Assembly: GCF_009914315.1 (NCBI RefSeq)
Contig: NZ_CP042596.1
Span: forward strand, 682,001-746,000
Direction of reading: 5' to 3'
Source: Granulicella sp. WH15
GTDB taxonomy: Bacteria; Acidobacteriota; Terriglobia; Terriglobales; Acidobacteriaceae
Length of the DNA: 64,000 nucleotides
Part shown: positions 17,605 through 25,978 of the stretch, piece by piece
Numbering within the stretch: the stretch's first letter is position 1
How the letters are laid out: every line of letters starts with the position of its first letter
Made by a program: the position numbers and the translations under genes
Notes under the pieces: generated by a model
Databases searched by the model: none
What the model was told of the DNA's origin: nothing
What the model saw: the letters and a program-made list of their open reading frames with translations, nothing else

Positions 17605-17885
17605 GGTAGGGATAGGTCGGGCTTTCAGCCCTCATCCGTGCACGGGATTGTTACCTGGGGCGTTGCCCCAGGCTGGTATAGGACGCGCCGTTGGCGCTCT
17701 TGTCCCGTAATTCTGCGTGGTTTTGTTGTGGGCTTTTATGGTGTGTTTGGGAGACCGTTTCGGGATGGGAAACATTCCCGAATGGACGCCGGAAAGCGCT
17801 GAAGGCGCACTCTATACCAGCCTAGGGCAACGCCCTAGGTAACCGTGTACAGAGGCAAGATGAGGGCTGAAGGCCCGATCTATTA
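17605..17885. repeat. Large composite inverted repeat after mutM
   Basis: The left half reads TAGGTCGGGCTTTCAGCCCTCATC, TTACCTGGGGCGTTGCCCCAGGCTGGTATA. The right half reads TATACCAGCCTAGGGCAACGCCCTAGGTAA, GATGAGGGCTGAAGGCCCGATCTA. The two halves are imperfect reverse complements about 280 bases end to end, and each is itself made of hairpins. The centre (about 17690-17800) has GCGCCGTTGGCGC and GGGATGGGAAACATTCCC. No gene is seen between 17583 and 17987. Confidence 0.8.
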
Positions 17886-17900
17886 CTCGGCACGGCACTG

Positions 17901-17985
17901 TCCTGCCGGACGGGCCTCCTGCGCGGAGGGCGGGTGTTTGCACGCCTTTTTACTGCTTCGCATGGTCCTCCCGCTGATCGGAAGG
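17901..17985. repeat. Partial family A palindromic repeat
   Basis: Modules CCTGCCGGACGGGCC, GCGCGGAGGGCGGGTG and GTCCTCCCGCTGATCGG are present, but the second hairpin arm is missing. It ends at the stop of the ROK gene. Confidence 0.7.
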
Positions 17986-17987
17986 AA

Positions 17988-18884
17988 CTATCGCGCCGCC
18001 GCCTGCTCCGCCGCCACCGCCGCGCCGATAACGCGGGTCTCGGCGTAGTCGTCGCAGATTTCGAAGGAGTAGCTGAGCAGCGGGCTCATCTTGACCATGT
18101 TCTTCATCTCCTCCTTCAGCAGCGCCATGTCCACGAACTTCACGTTCAGCCCGGTCAGGTAGATCTTGCCCGGCCCGCTCATGTGGACGGTGCTGGCGCT
18201 GCCCGCCGCCAACGCGCGGTGCCAGAGCTTCTTGAACTCGACGCAACGCGGATCGCCTTTGGCGGCGTTCTCGAAGACCTCCTCCGGCTCCATGTCGAGG
18301 AAGCGCAGCCGCATGGCCCTGTGCCCCATGATGCCCTCCATATGGCCGCGCCCGCCGCAGCCGCAGAAGCGCTCTTTTTCATCCAGAGTGACGACGGTGT
18401 GACCGCCCTCCCAGACGCCGGGAGAGAACGGGTAGCGTCCGTAGCCTATGCCGATCCCGAGTGTCCACACCCGGATCAGCGAGTCCAGCTTGCCCTTGGT
18501 GGCGGCCAGCCCCGCGGCCACCGCATCGGCGTCGTTGAGCACGGTGACCTTGGTGCGGATCCCATGCTCGGACAGCATCTCGGTGAGCTTCTCCTGGATC
18601 TTCGCACCCTTGAGCTGGGGCAGGTTAGGAGCCTCTTCGACGACGCCGTTGCGCACGAAGCCCGGCAGCGCGACCCCCACGGCGGCGATATCGCGATCCT
18701 CATCGGCCAGCTTGACCACCTGCTCGCAGATCTTCCGCATCATGGCTTCGGAGTGCATCTGGACGAGTGCATCGTCGGTCTCCACGCTCTCCGGATAGCT
18801 CTGGAGCGGACCTGCCAGCTTGTGATCGACGATCAGGCCGGCAAGAATTCGCTCCGATAAGGTCACGCCAATGGTCTTAGCCAT
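17988..18884 (-). CDS. ROK-family protein (sugar kinase or regulator-like)
   Basis: The product has 298 residues. It has an actin-like ATPase fold with VGVALPGFV, LNDADAVAAGLA, and LGIGIGYGRY in the phosphate-binding region. The ROK zinc site appears as GGH followed by CGCGGRGHME. There is no N-terminal helix-turn-helix, so it is more likely a sugar kinase such as glucokinase than a repressor. The motif LGTGIGGG usual in glucokinases is altered to LGIGIGYG, so substrate and activity are uncertain. GGAGTAGAG serves as ribosome binding site. It lies downstream of the transhydrogenase gene. Confidence 0.75.
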   Translation of the reverse strand: MAKTIGVTLSERILAGLIVDHKLAGPLQSYPESVETDDALVQMHSEAMMRKICEQVVKLADEDRDIAAVGVALPGFVRNGVVEEAPNLPQLKGAKIQEKLTEMLSEHGIRTKVTVLNDADAVAAGLAATKGKLDSLIRVWTLGIGIGYGRYPFSPGVWEGGHTVVTLDEKERFCGCGGRGHMEGIMGHRAMRLRFLDMEPEEVFENAAKGDPRCVEFKKLWHRALAAGSASTVHMSGPGKIYLTGLNVKFVDMALLKEEMKNMVKMSPLLSYSFEICDDYAETRVIGAAVAAEQAAAR

Positions 18885-18938
18885 GTCTCTACTCCGTCTG
18901 CCATTTGGGGGTCTTCTCTGTGAGCAAGAGTGTGCAAC

Positions 18939-20336
18939 CTACTCGAACTTACTCACGCGGTTCAACCCGTTGAACGCGGCCACTTTATAACATTCGGCCA
19001 GAGTTGGGTAGTTGAACACGGTTTCCACAAAATAGTCCAGCTTGCCCCCTAAAGCCATGACGGCCTGACCGATGTGCAGCAGCTCGCTGGCTCCCTCGCC
19101 GATGATGTGAACGCCCAAAATGGCGTGGGTCATGCGGTGGAAGATGAGCTTGAGACGGCCCGTGGTATCGCCACGAATCTGGCCACGGGCGATCTCGCGG
19201 TAGTAGGCCACGCCGACCTCGTAGGGTACGTCCTCTTCGGTCAGTTGCTCCTCGGTCTTGCCGATGAAGCTGATCTCAGGAATGGTGTAGATGCCGTAGG
19301 GATAGAAGCTGGGGTTGGAGATGACGGTGTCGTCGCCGAAGGCGCGGGCGGCGGCGATGCGGCCCTGCTCCATCGAGACTGAGGCCAGCGAGGGGAAGCC
19401 GATGACGTCACCCACGGCGAAGATCGTCGGCTGCTTGGTGCGGAAGTCCTTGTCGACGGGGATGCGGCCGCGCGAGTCGGAGTCGACCCCGACGGCGGCG
19501 AGGTTCAGCTCGTCCACGTTGCCCTGGCGGCCTACCGCGTAGAGCAGGGCATCGCCCTGAACCTTCTTCTTCGATTCGAGGTTGGCGACGACGGTGCCGT
19601 CCGGCATCTCTTCGACGCTCTCCACCTCTTCGTTCAGCCGCATGGTCACGCGGGAGTCGCGCAGGTGGTAGCTGAGGGCTTCGATGATCTCCTGGTCGGC
19701 GAACTCGAGCAGGCGCGGGCGGCGCTCGATGAGCGTGACGCGGACGCCCAGCGCGGCGAACATGCAGGTGTACTCCACGCCGATGACGCCGCCGCCGACC
19801 ACGATCATGGTCTTGGGCAGGTTCACCAGGTCCAGTACCAGGTCGGAGTTGATGATGGAGTGGCCGTTGATCGGCACTTTGGCCGAGGCGGCGGGCTTGG
19901 TGCCGGTGGCGATCAGGATGTTCTTCGCCTCGTAGACCGTGGACCCGCGGGAGTTGGTCACCTTGACGTGGGTGGTGTCCTCGAAGCTGGCGATGCCGGT
20001 CAGCATCTCGATGTTGTTGCGCGAGAGCTGCGCCTCGGTGACGTCGATCTCGGTCTTGATGACGTGCTGTACCCGGAAGGCGAGGTCCGCCATGGTGATG
20101 CGTTCCTTCACCCGGTAGTTCATGCCATAGATGGACTTGTAGTTGTAGCCGGAGAGGTGGAGAACGGCCTCGCGCATGGTTTTGGAGGGGATGGTGCCGG
20201 TGGAGATACAGGCTCCGCCGACGACCTCACGCATCTCCACCAAGGCTACTTTTTTGCCAAGTTTGGAAGCGTAGATAGCGGCTCTCTGTCCTGCCGGGCC
20301 GGACCCGATGACGATCAGATCGTAGACTGTGCTCAT
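18939..20336 (-). CDS. sthA: Soluble pyridine nucleotide transhydrogenase
   Basis: The product has 465 residues. The start at 20336 (MSTVYDLIVIG) is preferred because AAGGAAG sits 11 bases before it; an upstream ATG at 20363 would overlap that site. It is a flavoprotein disulfide reductase fold: GSGPAGQRAA (FAD), VVGGGVIGVEY (NAD(P)H), AVGDVIGFPSLAS. At the redox position it reads ACISTGTIPSKT: the second Cys of the usual C-x4-C is Thr, as in SthA, so it is not a lipoamide dehydrogenase. It balances NADH and NADPH pools in the cytoplasm. It is divergent from thiE. Confidence 0.88.
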   Translation of the reverse strand: MSTVYDLIVIGSGPAGQRAAIYASKLGKKVALVEMREVVGGACISTGTIPSKTMREAVLHLSGYNYKSIYGMNYRVKERITMADLAFRVQHVIKTEIDVTEAQLSRNNIEMLTGIASFEDTTHVKVTNSRGSTVYEAKNILIATGTKPAASAKVPINGHSIINSDLVLDLVNLPKTMIVVGGGVIGVEYTCMFAALGVRVTLIERRPRLLEFADQEIIEALSYHLRDSRVTMRLNEEVESVEEMPDGTVVANLESKKKVQGDALLYAVGRQGNVDELNLAAVGVDSDSRGRIPVDKDFRTKQPTIFAVGDVIGFPSLASVSMEQGRIAAARAFGDDTVISNPSFYPYGIYTIPEISFIGKTEEQLTEEDVPYEVGVAYYREIARGQIRGDTTGRLKLIFHRMTHAILGVHIIGEGASELLHIGQAVMALGGKLDYFVETVFNYPTLAECYKVAAFNGLNRVSKFE

Positions 20337-20534
20337 GCGCGGTCGGACTCTTCCTTCATGCATCTGGACGGGCCAGTTGCAGTTAGTGGACCCTTAGCCC
20401 GCGCCGTTGTGCGCCAAGCGATTCGAGTGCCAGTTCCAGCGAACCGAGGCCGGCTTTTGGGAAGCGTTGCCGGACACTCGCTGCCTAGAAACTACCACAT
20501 TCCGATATACGGACCTATAAATGCAGCAGGACTT

Positions 20535-20540
20535 TACACT
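20535..20540 (+). promoter_or_regulatory. TACACT -10-like box before thiE
   Basis: TACACT is followed by GTTAAC and then the GTG start at 20547. No Shine-Dalgarno sequence is visible. Confidence 0.45.
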
Positions 20541-20546
20541 GTTAAC

Positions 20547-21176
20547 GTGCTGCGTTACGCCATTACCGATCGAAGCCTGTTTGCGGTGGATTCGTCGGAT
20601 CGGTTTGGAGCGTTGATTGCACGGTGCGTCCAACTGGCGCAGAGTGGCGTGGATCTGTTGCAGGTGCGTGAAAAGGATCTACCGCCGGAGAAACTGGCCG
20701 AGCTTTCGCGGCGGCTGCTGGCGGCGGTTCGGGCTGCGGGTGGTGCGATGCGGGTGCTCATCAATAGCCGTGTGGACCTTGCCCTCTCTATCGGCGCGGA
20801 TGGGGTTCACCTTAGTTCCGCGCCGGGGCAGGCTTCGCCGGATGCCATTCGGCTGGAGTATCGCCGCGTCGGGCTGCCGGAGCCGTTTGTGAGCGTCTCC
20901 TGCCACAGCCTCGACGAGGCGCGGCGCGCGAGAGAGATGCGGGCATCGGCGGTATTGTTCGGGCCGGTTTTTGGCAAGACTGTCAGCGGCGAACAGGTGG
21001 TTGCTCCGGCGGGGCTTGGAGCGCTGCGGTCGGCCTGTCTGGAGGCGGGAGAGATGCCTGTGCTTGCGCTGGGCGGTGTGACGCCGGATCGGGTGCAGAG
21101 CTGTCTGGACGCGGGTGCTGCGGGGGTGGCGGCCATCCGGATGTTCCTTACGGGCGATCTCGAGCGGATCGGCTGA
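20547..21176 (+). CDS. thiE: Thiamine phosphate synthase family protein
   Basis: The product has 209 residues from a GTG start chosen for the upstream TACACT box and because homology begins at YAITDR. The open frame extends far upstream, but that part is antisense to sthA. Motifs are QVREKDLP (phosphate/pyrophosphate site), LINSRVDLALSIGADGVHL, LFGPVFGKT, and ALGGVTPDRV, typical of ThiE/TenI barrels. ThiE joins the pyrimidine and thiazole moieties of thiamine. TenI paralogues share these motifs, so the exact role is not certain. No other thi gene is in the window. Confidence 0.8.
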   Translation: MLRYAITDRSLFAVDSSDRFGALIARCVQLAQSGVDLLQVREKDLPPEKLAELSRRLLAAVRAAGGAMRVLINSRVDLALSIGADGVHLSSAPGQASPDAIRLEYRRVGLPEPFVSVSCHSLDEARRAREMRASAVLFGPVFGKTVSGEQVVAPAGLGALRSACLEAGEMPVLALGGVTPDRVQSCLDAGAAGVAAIRMFLTGDLERIG

Positions 21177-21182
21177 TAAAAT
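21177..21182 (+). promoter_or_regulatory. TAAAAT -10-like box before the carboxylase gene
   Basis: TAAAAT begins one base after the thiE stop and is eight bases before the ATG at 21191, with no ribosome binding site between. Confidence 0.4.
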
Positions 21183-21190
21183 CGCCGCCT

Positions 21191-22672
21191 ATGCCGTCTT
21201 CTTCCAAGCTGCCTAAACCTACACCGCAAGAGGCTCGTCTCGCCGAGTTGGAGATTCGCAACCGCTTCGCAGAGCAGGGTGTCGGTGCTCCTGCGCGTGG
21301 TGCGGGTAGGCTCTCGGCTCGGGAGCGGATTGCCCTTCTGCTGGACGAGGGCAGCTTCGTCGAGACGGGCAAGCTGGTCACGCACCGCGCCGTTGAGTTC
21401 GGGATGCAGGAGATGCGCGTGCCGGGTGATGGCTGCATCACCGGCCACGGCAAGGTGCAGGGCAGGGTGGTCTTCGTCTTCGCGCAGGATGCTTCCGTCT
21501 TCGGAGGCACTCTCTCTGAGGCCAACGCGGCGAAGATTGTCGCGACGATGAATCGTGCGATGAGCGTGGGTGCGCCCATCATCGGCCTGTACGATTCGCA
21601 GGGCATCCGGATTGAGGATGGCATCTCTGCACTAGCTGGGATGCAGGAGGTTCTGCTGAGTGGTGCTAAGGCCAGCGGGGTGGTGCCGCAGATCGCTGTG
21701 CTGCTGGGACCGGCTACGGAGGGCACGCTGCTTGCCGCTTCAATCGCGGATTTTATTGTGGCTCGGGATTATGTAACAGAAAATGTTTCGGATGTTGCGC
21801 ACCTCTTTGCGGCCGATGACGAGGCTTGTATTCGAACGGTGCGTGAGCTGCTCGGCTTCCTGCCTTCAAGCTATCGTGACGTGCCGCCGATGAGCGCCTA
21901 TGCGGGGCAGGATGCGGACGTTCCCGAGATTGCGGATGAGCCGTATGACATGGTCGATGCGATCTCGAAGATCGTGGACAAGGGATATCTGTTGCAGGTG
22001 CAGGAGCACCACGCCCGCAATTTAATCGTTGGCTTTGCGCGGATGGAGGGGCGGACGGTGGGGATCGTAGCCAATCAGCCTCTGTATCTGGACGGCGCGC
22101 TGGATGGCGATGCAGCGGCCAAGGGGGCGCGTTTTGTGCGTCTCTGCGATGCGTTCAACGTTCCGATTCTCACCTTCGAGGATGCTCCCGGCTTTCTGCC
22201 GGGAACGATTCAGCACAGTGCAAAACTGCTCTGCGCGTATGCAGAGGCGACGGTGCCGAAGTTGACCGTAGTGATGCGGCGGGCGTATGGCGCGGCCAGT
22301 TGCGTGATGGGTGCGAAGGCCGGTCTGAGCCTTGCGTGGCCGTCGGCGGAGATTACCGTGATGGCTCCCGAGGATGCGGTCGATGTGATTCATCGCCGCG
22401 AGTTTGAGGAGCATCTAAAGCACGCTCAGGCCATGTGGCCGCAGGGGATGGCCTTCAGCGAAGAGAAGAAGTCCGAACTGCTCACGCGGCTGCGGGAGGA
22501 GAAGATTGCAGTGTTCCGCGAGCGGTTTGCGCATCCGTACAACGCCGCCGAGCGTGCCTATGTGGATGCGGTGATTTACCCGAACGAAACGCGGCGGCGG
22601 TTGATCGACGGGCTCGATATGCTGGCGAGAAAGCACCTCCAACGCAGTGGGAAGAAGCATGAACGCGATTAG
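21191..22672 (+). CDS. Acyl-CoA carboxylase carboxyltransferase subunit
   Basis: The 493-residue protein has the paired crotonase-like domains of propionyl-CoA/acyl-CoA carboxylase beta chains: RLSARERIALLLDEGSF at the start, GHGKVQGR, DSQGIRIEDG, and in the second half FEDAPGFLPGTIQH, then RRAYGAASCVMGAK. It transfers carboxyl groups from carboxybiotin to an acyl-CoA. No biotin carboxylase or biotin carrier gene is adjacent, so partners must be elsewhere. The acyl-CoA is undetermined. The next gene overlaps its end by 14 bases. Confidence 0.85.
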   Translation: MPSSSKLPKPTPQEARLAELEIRNRFAEQGVGAPARGAGRLSARERIALLLDEGSFVETGKLVTHRAVEFGMQEMRVPGDGCITGHGKVQGRVVFVFAQDASVFGGTLSEANAAKIVATMNRAMSVGAPIIGLYDSQGIRIEDGISALAGMQEVLLSGAKASGVVPQIAVLLGPATEGTLLAASIADFIVARDYVTENVSDVAHLFAADDEACIRTVRELLGFLPSSYRDVPPMSAYAGQDADVPEIADEPYDMVDAISKIVDKGYLLQVQEHHARNLIVGFARMEGRTVGIVANQPLYLDGALDGDAAAKGARFVRLCDAFNVPILTFEDAPGFLPGTIQHSAKLLCAYAEATVPKLTVVMRRAYGAASCVMGAKAGLSLAWPSAEITVMAPEDAVDVIHRREFEEHLKHAQAMWPQGMAFSEEKKSELLTRLREEKIAVFRERFAHPYNAAERAYVDAVIYPNETRRRLIDGLDMLARKHLQRSGKKHERD

Positions 22673-23027
22673 CAGAGATAACGCCGAGCACTATCGCTGG
22701 GGCCACGAGTGCGATGGCTGGCATCTGGTGCGCGCGCCGCAGTTGAGCGTGATCGAAGAGCGTATGCCCGCGGGCACGGCGGAACGGCGGCACCGGCACG
22801 AGAGGGCACGGCAGTTCTTCTATGTGCTGGCCGGGGAGTTGACCCTTGAGGTAGATGGGCAGGTGACGACGCTCACGACGGGGCAGGGGCTGGAGATTGC
22901 CCCCAAGACCATGCATCAGGCGATGAATCGCAGCAGCGGCGATGTGCGCTTTCTGGTAACGAGCCAGCCGCCGAGCCACGGAGACCGGATCGACGACCCG
23001 CAGGGCGTAGAGGAGAAGATGCGATGA
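22659..23027 (+). CDS. Cupin-domain protein
   Basis: The product has 122 residues. The ATG at 22659 is preferred over GTG 22647 because GGGAAGAAG lies directly before it. A single cupin barrel shows RRHRHERARQFFYVLAGELTLEVDG (metal-binding His and Glu residues) and TGQGLEIAPKTMHQ with the second-motif His. It is probably a small metal-dependent enzyme or ligand-binding protein. It overlaps the carboxylase gene and shares ATGA with the next gene, so the three are likely one transcript. Confidence 0.85.
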   Translation: MNAISRDNAEHYRWGHECDGWHLVRAPQLSVIEERMPAGTAERRHRHERARQFFYVLAGELTLEVDGQVTTLTTGQGLEIAPKTMHQAMNRSSGDVRFLVTSQPPSHGDRIDDPQGVEEKMR

Positions 23028-24427
23028 GATGGATTGCTGTGATCTGCCTGCTGGCAGGTGTAGCCAATGCGCAGGAAGTTAGCGCGCAGGATATGACGCC
23101 GGAGCTGCGTGGCCGTGTCGATGCTGCGATTCGTCAGGTGGTCGAGTCGACGGGCGTGCCCAGCGCCTCGGTGGGCATTGTTCGCGGTGGCCACATCGTG
23201 ATGACTGCGGCTTACGGCAAGGCTCGCCTGAGCCCTCCACTTGAGTCCACGCCCGCAATGGCTTATCCCATCGGCTCCATCTCGAAGCAGTTCACGGCGA
23301 GCTGCATTCTGCTGCTCGAACAGGATGGCAAGCTGAAGCTCGATGACACGGTCAGCCGCTGGTTTCCTGAGCTGACGCAGGCAAACGAGGTGACCGTGCG
23401 CGAGCTGCTCTCGCACACCTCGGGCTACGAGGACTACGCCCCGCAGGACTATACGATCCCCGCGTGGATGCAGCCGAACGACCCGCACGCGCTGGTCGAG
23501 ACCTGGGCGAAGAAGCCGCTGGACTTCGCGCCCGGCACCCAGTGGCAGTACAGCAACACCAACTTCGTGCTGGCTGCGCTCATCGTCGAGAAGGCGAGCG
23601 GGATGCCGTACTTCGACTTTCTGCGGACGCGGGTGTTGCAGCCGGCGGGGATCACCGAGGCTCTGAACCTCGACACCGACCGCGCCAAGCTGCAAGTACA
23701 GGGCTATGAACGGCACGCGCTGGCTCCGCTGCGGCCCGCTGTTTTGGAGGCTCCGGGGTGGTACTTCGGCGACGCTTCGCTGGCGATGCCGGTAGCCGAT
23801 CTGCTGCGCTGGGATATCAGCATCCTGGGACGGACGGTGCTCTCACCCGCGTCTTACGCGGCCTTTGAGAGCGAAGTGAAGTTGAAGGATGGCAAGGGTA
23901 CGAGTTATGGGCTGGGCATCACGGTGCGCACGCACGATGGCAAGCGGATGCTCGAGCACAGCGGCGAGGTGGGTGGATTCGTCGCCGAGAACGTGGTCTT
24001 TCCCGATGACGGGCTGGCGGTTGCGGTGTTGACCAACCAGGAGGCCAGCCCGGCGGCGCAGCAGATTGCGCGGGCGGTGCTGCCGTTGCTGCTTACGGAG
24101 AAGAAGCCGGAGCCTGCGCCCCATACGGCTGCGGAGGATCAGGTGAAGACGATCCTCAACGGACTGACGCATGGGCAGATCGACCGCAGCCTGTTTACAC
24201 CGGATGCGAACTTCTACTTTTCGCCGGAGACGATGACGGATTTCTCGAGCAGCCTTGGCCCGCTGGGGTCTGTGACCAGCGTGATCCAGCAGCAGGAATC
24301 GTTGCGCGGAGGCATGACGGAACGCTCGTTTGTGGCGGTGTTTTCGGACGGAGCCAGCGTCTCGATCTCGACCTACGTGATGCCGGATGGGAAGCTCGAA
24401 CAGTTTCTGGTGACAGGTAAGTTATAG
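23024..24427 (+). CDS. Exported serine hydrolase (class C beta-lactamase fold)
   Basis: The product has 467 residues. A signal peptide (MRWIAVICLLAGVANAQ) is followed by a beta-lactamase-related domain with the nucleophile in SISKQF (S-x-x-K), the YSN motif in WQYSNTNF, and a late HSGEVGGF segment in place of KTG. Such proteins are peptidases or esterases more often than true beta-lactamases. A C-terminal extension of about 110 residues follows the domain and is unassigned. The start overlaps the cupin stop (ATGA). Confidence 0.85.
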   Translation: MRWIAVICLLAGVANAQEVSAQDMTPELRGRVDAAIRQVVESTGVPSASVGIVRGGHIVMTAAYGKARLSPPLESTPAMAYPIGSISKQFTASCILLLEQDGKLKLDDTVSRWFPELTQANEVTVRELLSHTSGYEDYAPQDYTIPAWMQPNDPHALVETWAKKPLDFAPGTQWQYSNTNFVLAALIVEKASGMPYFDFLRTRVLQPAGITEALNLDTDRAKLQVQGYERHALAPLRPAVLEAPGWYFGDASLAMPVADLLRWDISILGRTVLSPASYAAFESEVKLKDGKGTSYGLGITVRTHDGKRMLEHSGEVGGFVAENVVFPDDGLAVAVLTNQEASPAAQQIARAVLPLLLTEKKPEPAPHTAAEDQVKTILNGLTHGQIDRSLFTPDANFYFSPETMTDFSSSLGPLGSVTSVIQQQESLRGGMTERSFVAVFSDGASVSISTYVMPDGKLEQFLVTGKL

Positions 24428-24440
24428 AGACAACAGCAAC

Positions 24441-24497
24441 AGCGCCCTAACGCCGGGCGGGCGGCACTTCGTGCGGTTCTCGACGCTTCGCGTGAAA
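24441..24497. repeat. Family A repeat between convergent genes
   Basis: It reads GCGCCCTAACGCCGGGCGGGCGGCACTTCGTGCGG followed by ACGCTTCGCGT. Read on the minus strand, the CGCCCGGCG...GGGCGC stem lies just after mntH and could end its transcript. Confidence 0.7.
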
Positions 24498-24502
24498 GGC
24501 TT

Positions 24503-25879
24503 TTATGTTGTGTGTGCAAAGGCATCGTGCGCGATCTGGCCCAGCAGCACGATGTTCAACGCAACGATGATGCTGACGATCACCCACCCCGCAATACGCG
24601 TATGCAGCGCGCTGACGAACGAATCCATCACGCTGGTCCGGTTGGTCAAGATGAGCAGCGGCACCAGCGCGAAGGGCAACGTGAAGCTGAGGATGACCTG
24701 CGAGAGAAGAAGAATCTTCAATGCATCGAGACCGAGGCCGATCACCACGAACGCCGGGATGATGGTGATGAGGCGGCGCAAGAAGATTGGGAAGCGAATG
24801 GCGAGGAAGCCTTCGATGATGACCTGTCCGGCCATGACGCCGACCGTCGAAGAAGAAAGCCCGGAGCAGAGCAGTGCCACCGCGAAGGCGGTCGCCGACG
24901 CCGGACCGAGCAGCGGTCCCAACGTCTTGTGCGCGGTTTCGATGTCGGATATCGGCTCGGCCATATGGGTGAAGGCGACCGCTGCCATCACGATCATGGC
25001 CGAGTTGATGAGCCACGCGCCGTTCATCGCCACGAAGACGTCGATCAGCTCGAAGCGCAGGTAGCGGCTGCGCTGAGTCTTCTTCACGATGGCGTCGTGC
25101 GCCGCCATCTGCGTCAGGCGCGGCTGTACCAGCGCCGAGTGCAGGTAGATGACGTGCGGCATTACGGTCGCGCCCAGCATCGCGACGGCGAGGTAGATGC
25201 TGTCGTGAAAGCCCTGTGGAGACGAGGTATCGAGCGTGGGGATGAGGGCGTGGATGGCCGCCAGCCGCCAGTCCGGGTGCACCAGGAAGACCTCGAAGCC
25301 ATAGCAGAAGCCGATGGCTCCGACGAAGAACATGATGCCGCGCTCGAACCAGCGGTAGCCCGCGAGATCGAGCGCGAGGATGGCGAAGACGAGCACGGTG
25401 GAGAAGAGCGCCGAGACCAGCAGGCTGCCCGTACGCGAGAGCCCGTGGGCCAGCATCATGGGGCCGATGAGGAGGTAGATGCCCATTGCGGCACCGAGAA
25501 ATTCGGCCAGGTCGGTGGCGATGGCGGCGATCTCGGCCGCGATCCAGAGGGAGAAGTTAATCGCGGGCGCGAAGTGCTTGCGGCAGTTCTGCGGCAGCGT
25601 CAGGCCGGTGACGATGCCCAGCTTGGCCGAGAGGTACTGGATCAGGATGGCCATGGCGTTCGACCACAGCAGCACCCACAGCAGCCGGTAGCCGAAGGCG
25701 CTGCCGCCCTGGATGTTGGTGGCGAAGTTGCCGGGGTCGATGTACGCGACCGAGGCGACGAAGGCCGGGCCGAAGTAGGTCCAGATCTCGTTGCGGCGGA
25801 AGGGCGTCGGGGGTGGAGCCGCGTTGGCGGCTGTATTGGGGGAGGCGCTCGGCAGATCGCGAGGAGTGAGACCTTCCAT
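24503..25879 (-). CDS. mntH: Nramp-family divalent metal transporter
   Basis: The product has 458 residues with about eleven membrane helices. The Nramp metal-binding motifs are intact: DPGNFATNIQGG in helix 1 and ATVMPHVIYLHSALV in helix 6. It probably imports Mn2+ (possibly Fe2+) with protons across the inner membrane. A TATACT box lies seven bases before the ATG and no ribosome binding site is seen. No MntR box could be recognised. It is convergent with the serine hydrolase gene. Confidence 0.9.
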   Translation of the reverse strand: MEGLTPRDLPSASPNTAANAAPPPTPFRRNEIWTYFGPAFVASVAYIDPGNFATNIQGGSAFGYRLLWVLLWSNAMAILIQYLSAKLGIVTGLTLPQNCRKHFAPAINFSLWIAAEIAAIATDLAEFLGAAMGIYLLIGPMMLAHGLSRTGSLLVSALFSTVLVFAILALDLAGYRWFERGIMFFVGAIGFCYGFEVFLVHPDWRLAAIHALIPTLDTSSPQGFHDSIYLAVAMLGATVMPHVIYLHSALVQPRLTQMAAHDAIVKKTQRSRYLRFELIDVFVAMNGAWLINSAMIVMAAVAFTHMAEPISDIETAHKTLGPLLGPASATAFAVALLCSGLSSSTVGVMAGQVIIEGFLAIRFPIFLRRLITIIPAFVVIGLGLDALKILLLSQVILSFTLPFALVPLLILTNRTSVMDSFVSALHTRIAGWVIVSIIVALNIVLLGQIAHDAFAHTT

Positions 25880-25886
25880 TGTGTCC

Positions 25887-25892
25887 AGTATA
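25887..25892 (-). promoter_or_regulatory. TATACT -10-like box before mntH
   Basis: The complement reads TATACT, seven bases, then ATG. This is the closest match to a consensus -10 element among the leaderless candidates. Confidence 0.5.
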
Positions 25893-25978
25893 GCGGTGGA
25901 TTTCGCCCCTGTGGGTTACAGCGGAGCGACGAAATCGGCTAGGCTCAAAGGGATGGCTTGCAAACGAGGTGAGTTGGG

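Noticed and set aside
17845..18048. Short plus-strand frame downstream of mutM
   Set aside because: It is made of repeat sequence and the antisense end of the ROK gene.
18939..20336. Lipoamide dehydrogenase or mercuric reductase
   Set aside because: The redox pair C-x4-C is C-x4-T, which is the SthA pattern.
19665..20546. Upstream extension of the thiE frame
   Set aside because: It lies antisense to sthA and shows no homology; ThiE similarity begins at the GTG at 20547.
24512..25942. 476-residue open frame on the plus strand
   Set aside because: It is antisense to mntH and strongly biased in composition (Asp, Arg, Glu); the Nramp motifs on the minus strand are decisive.
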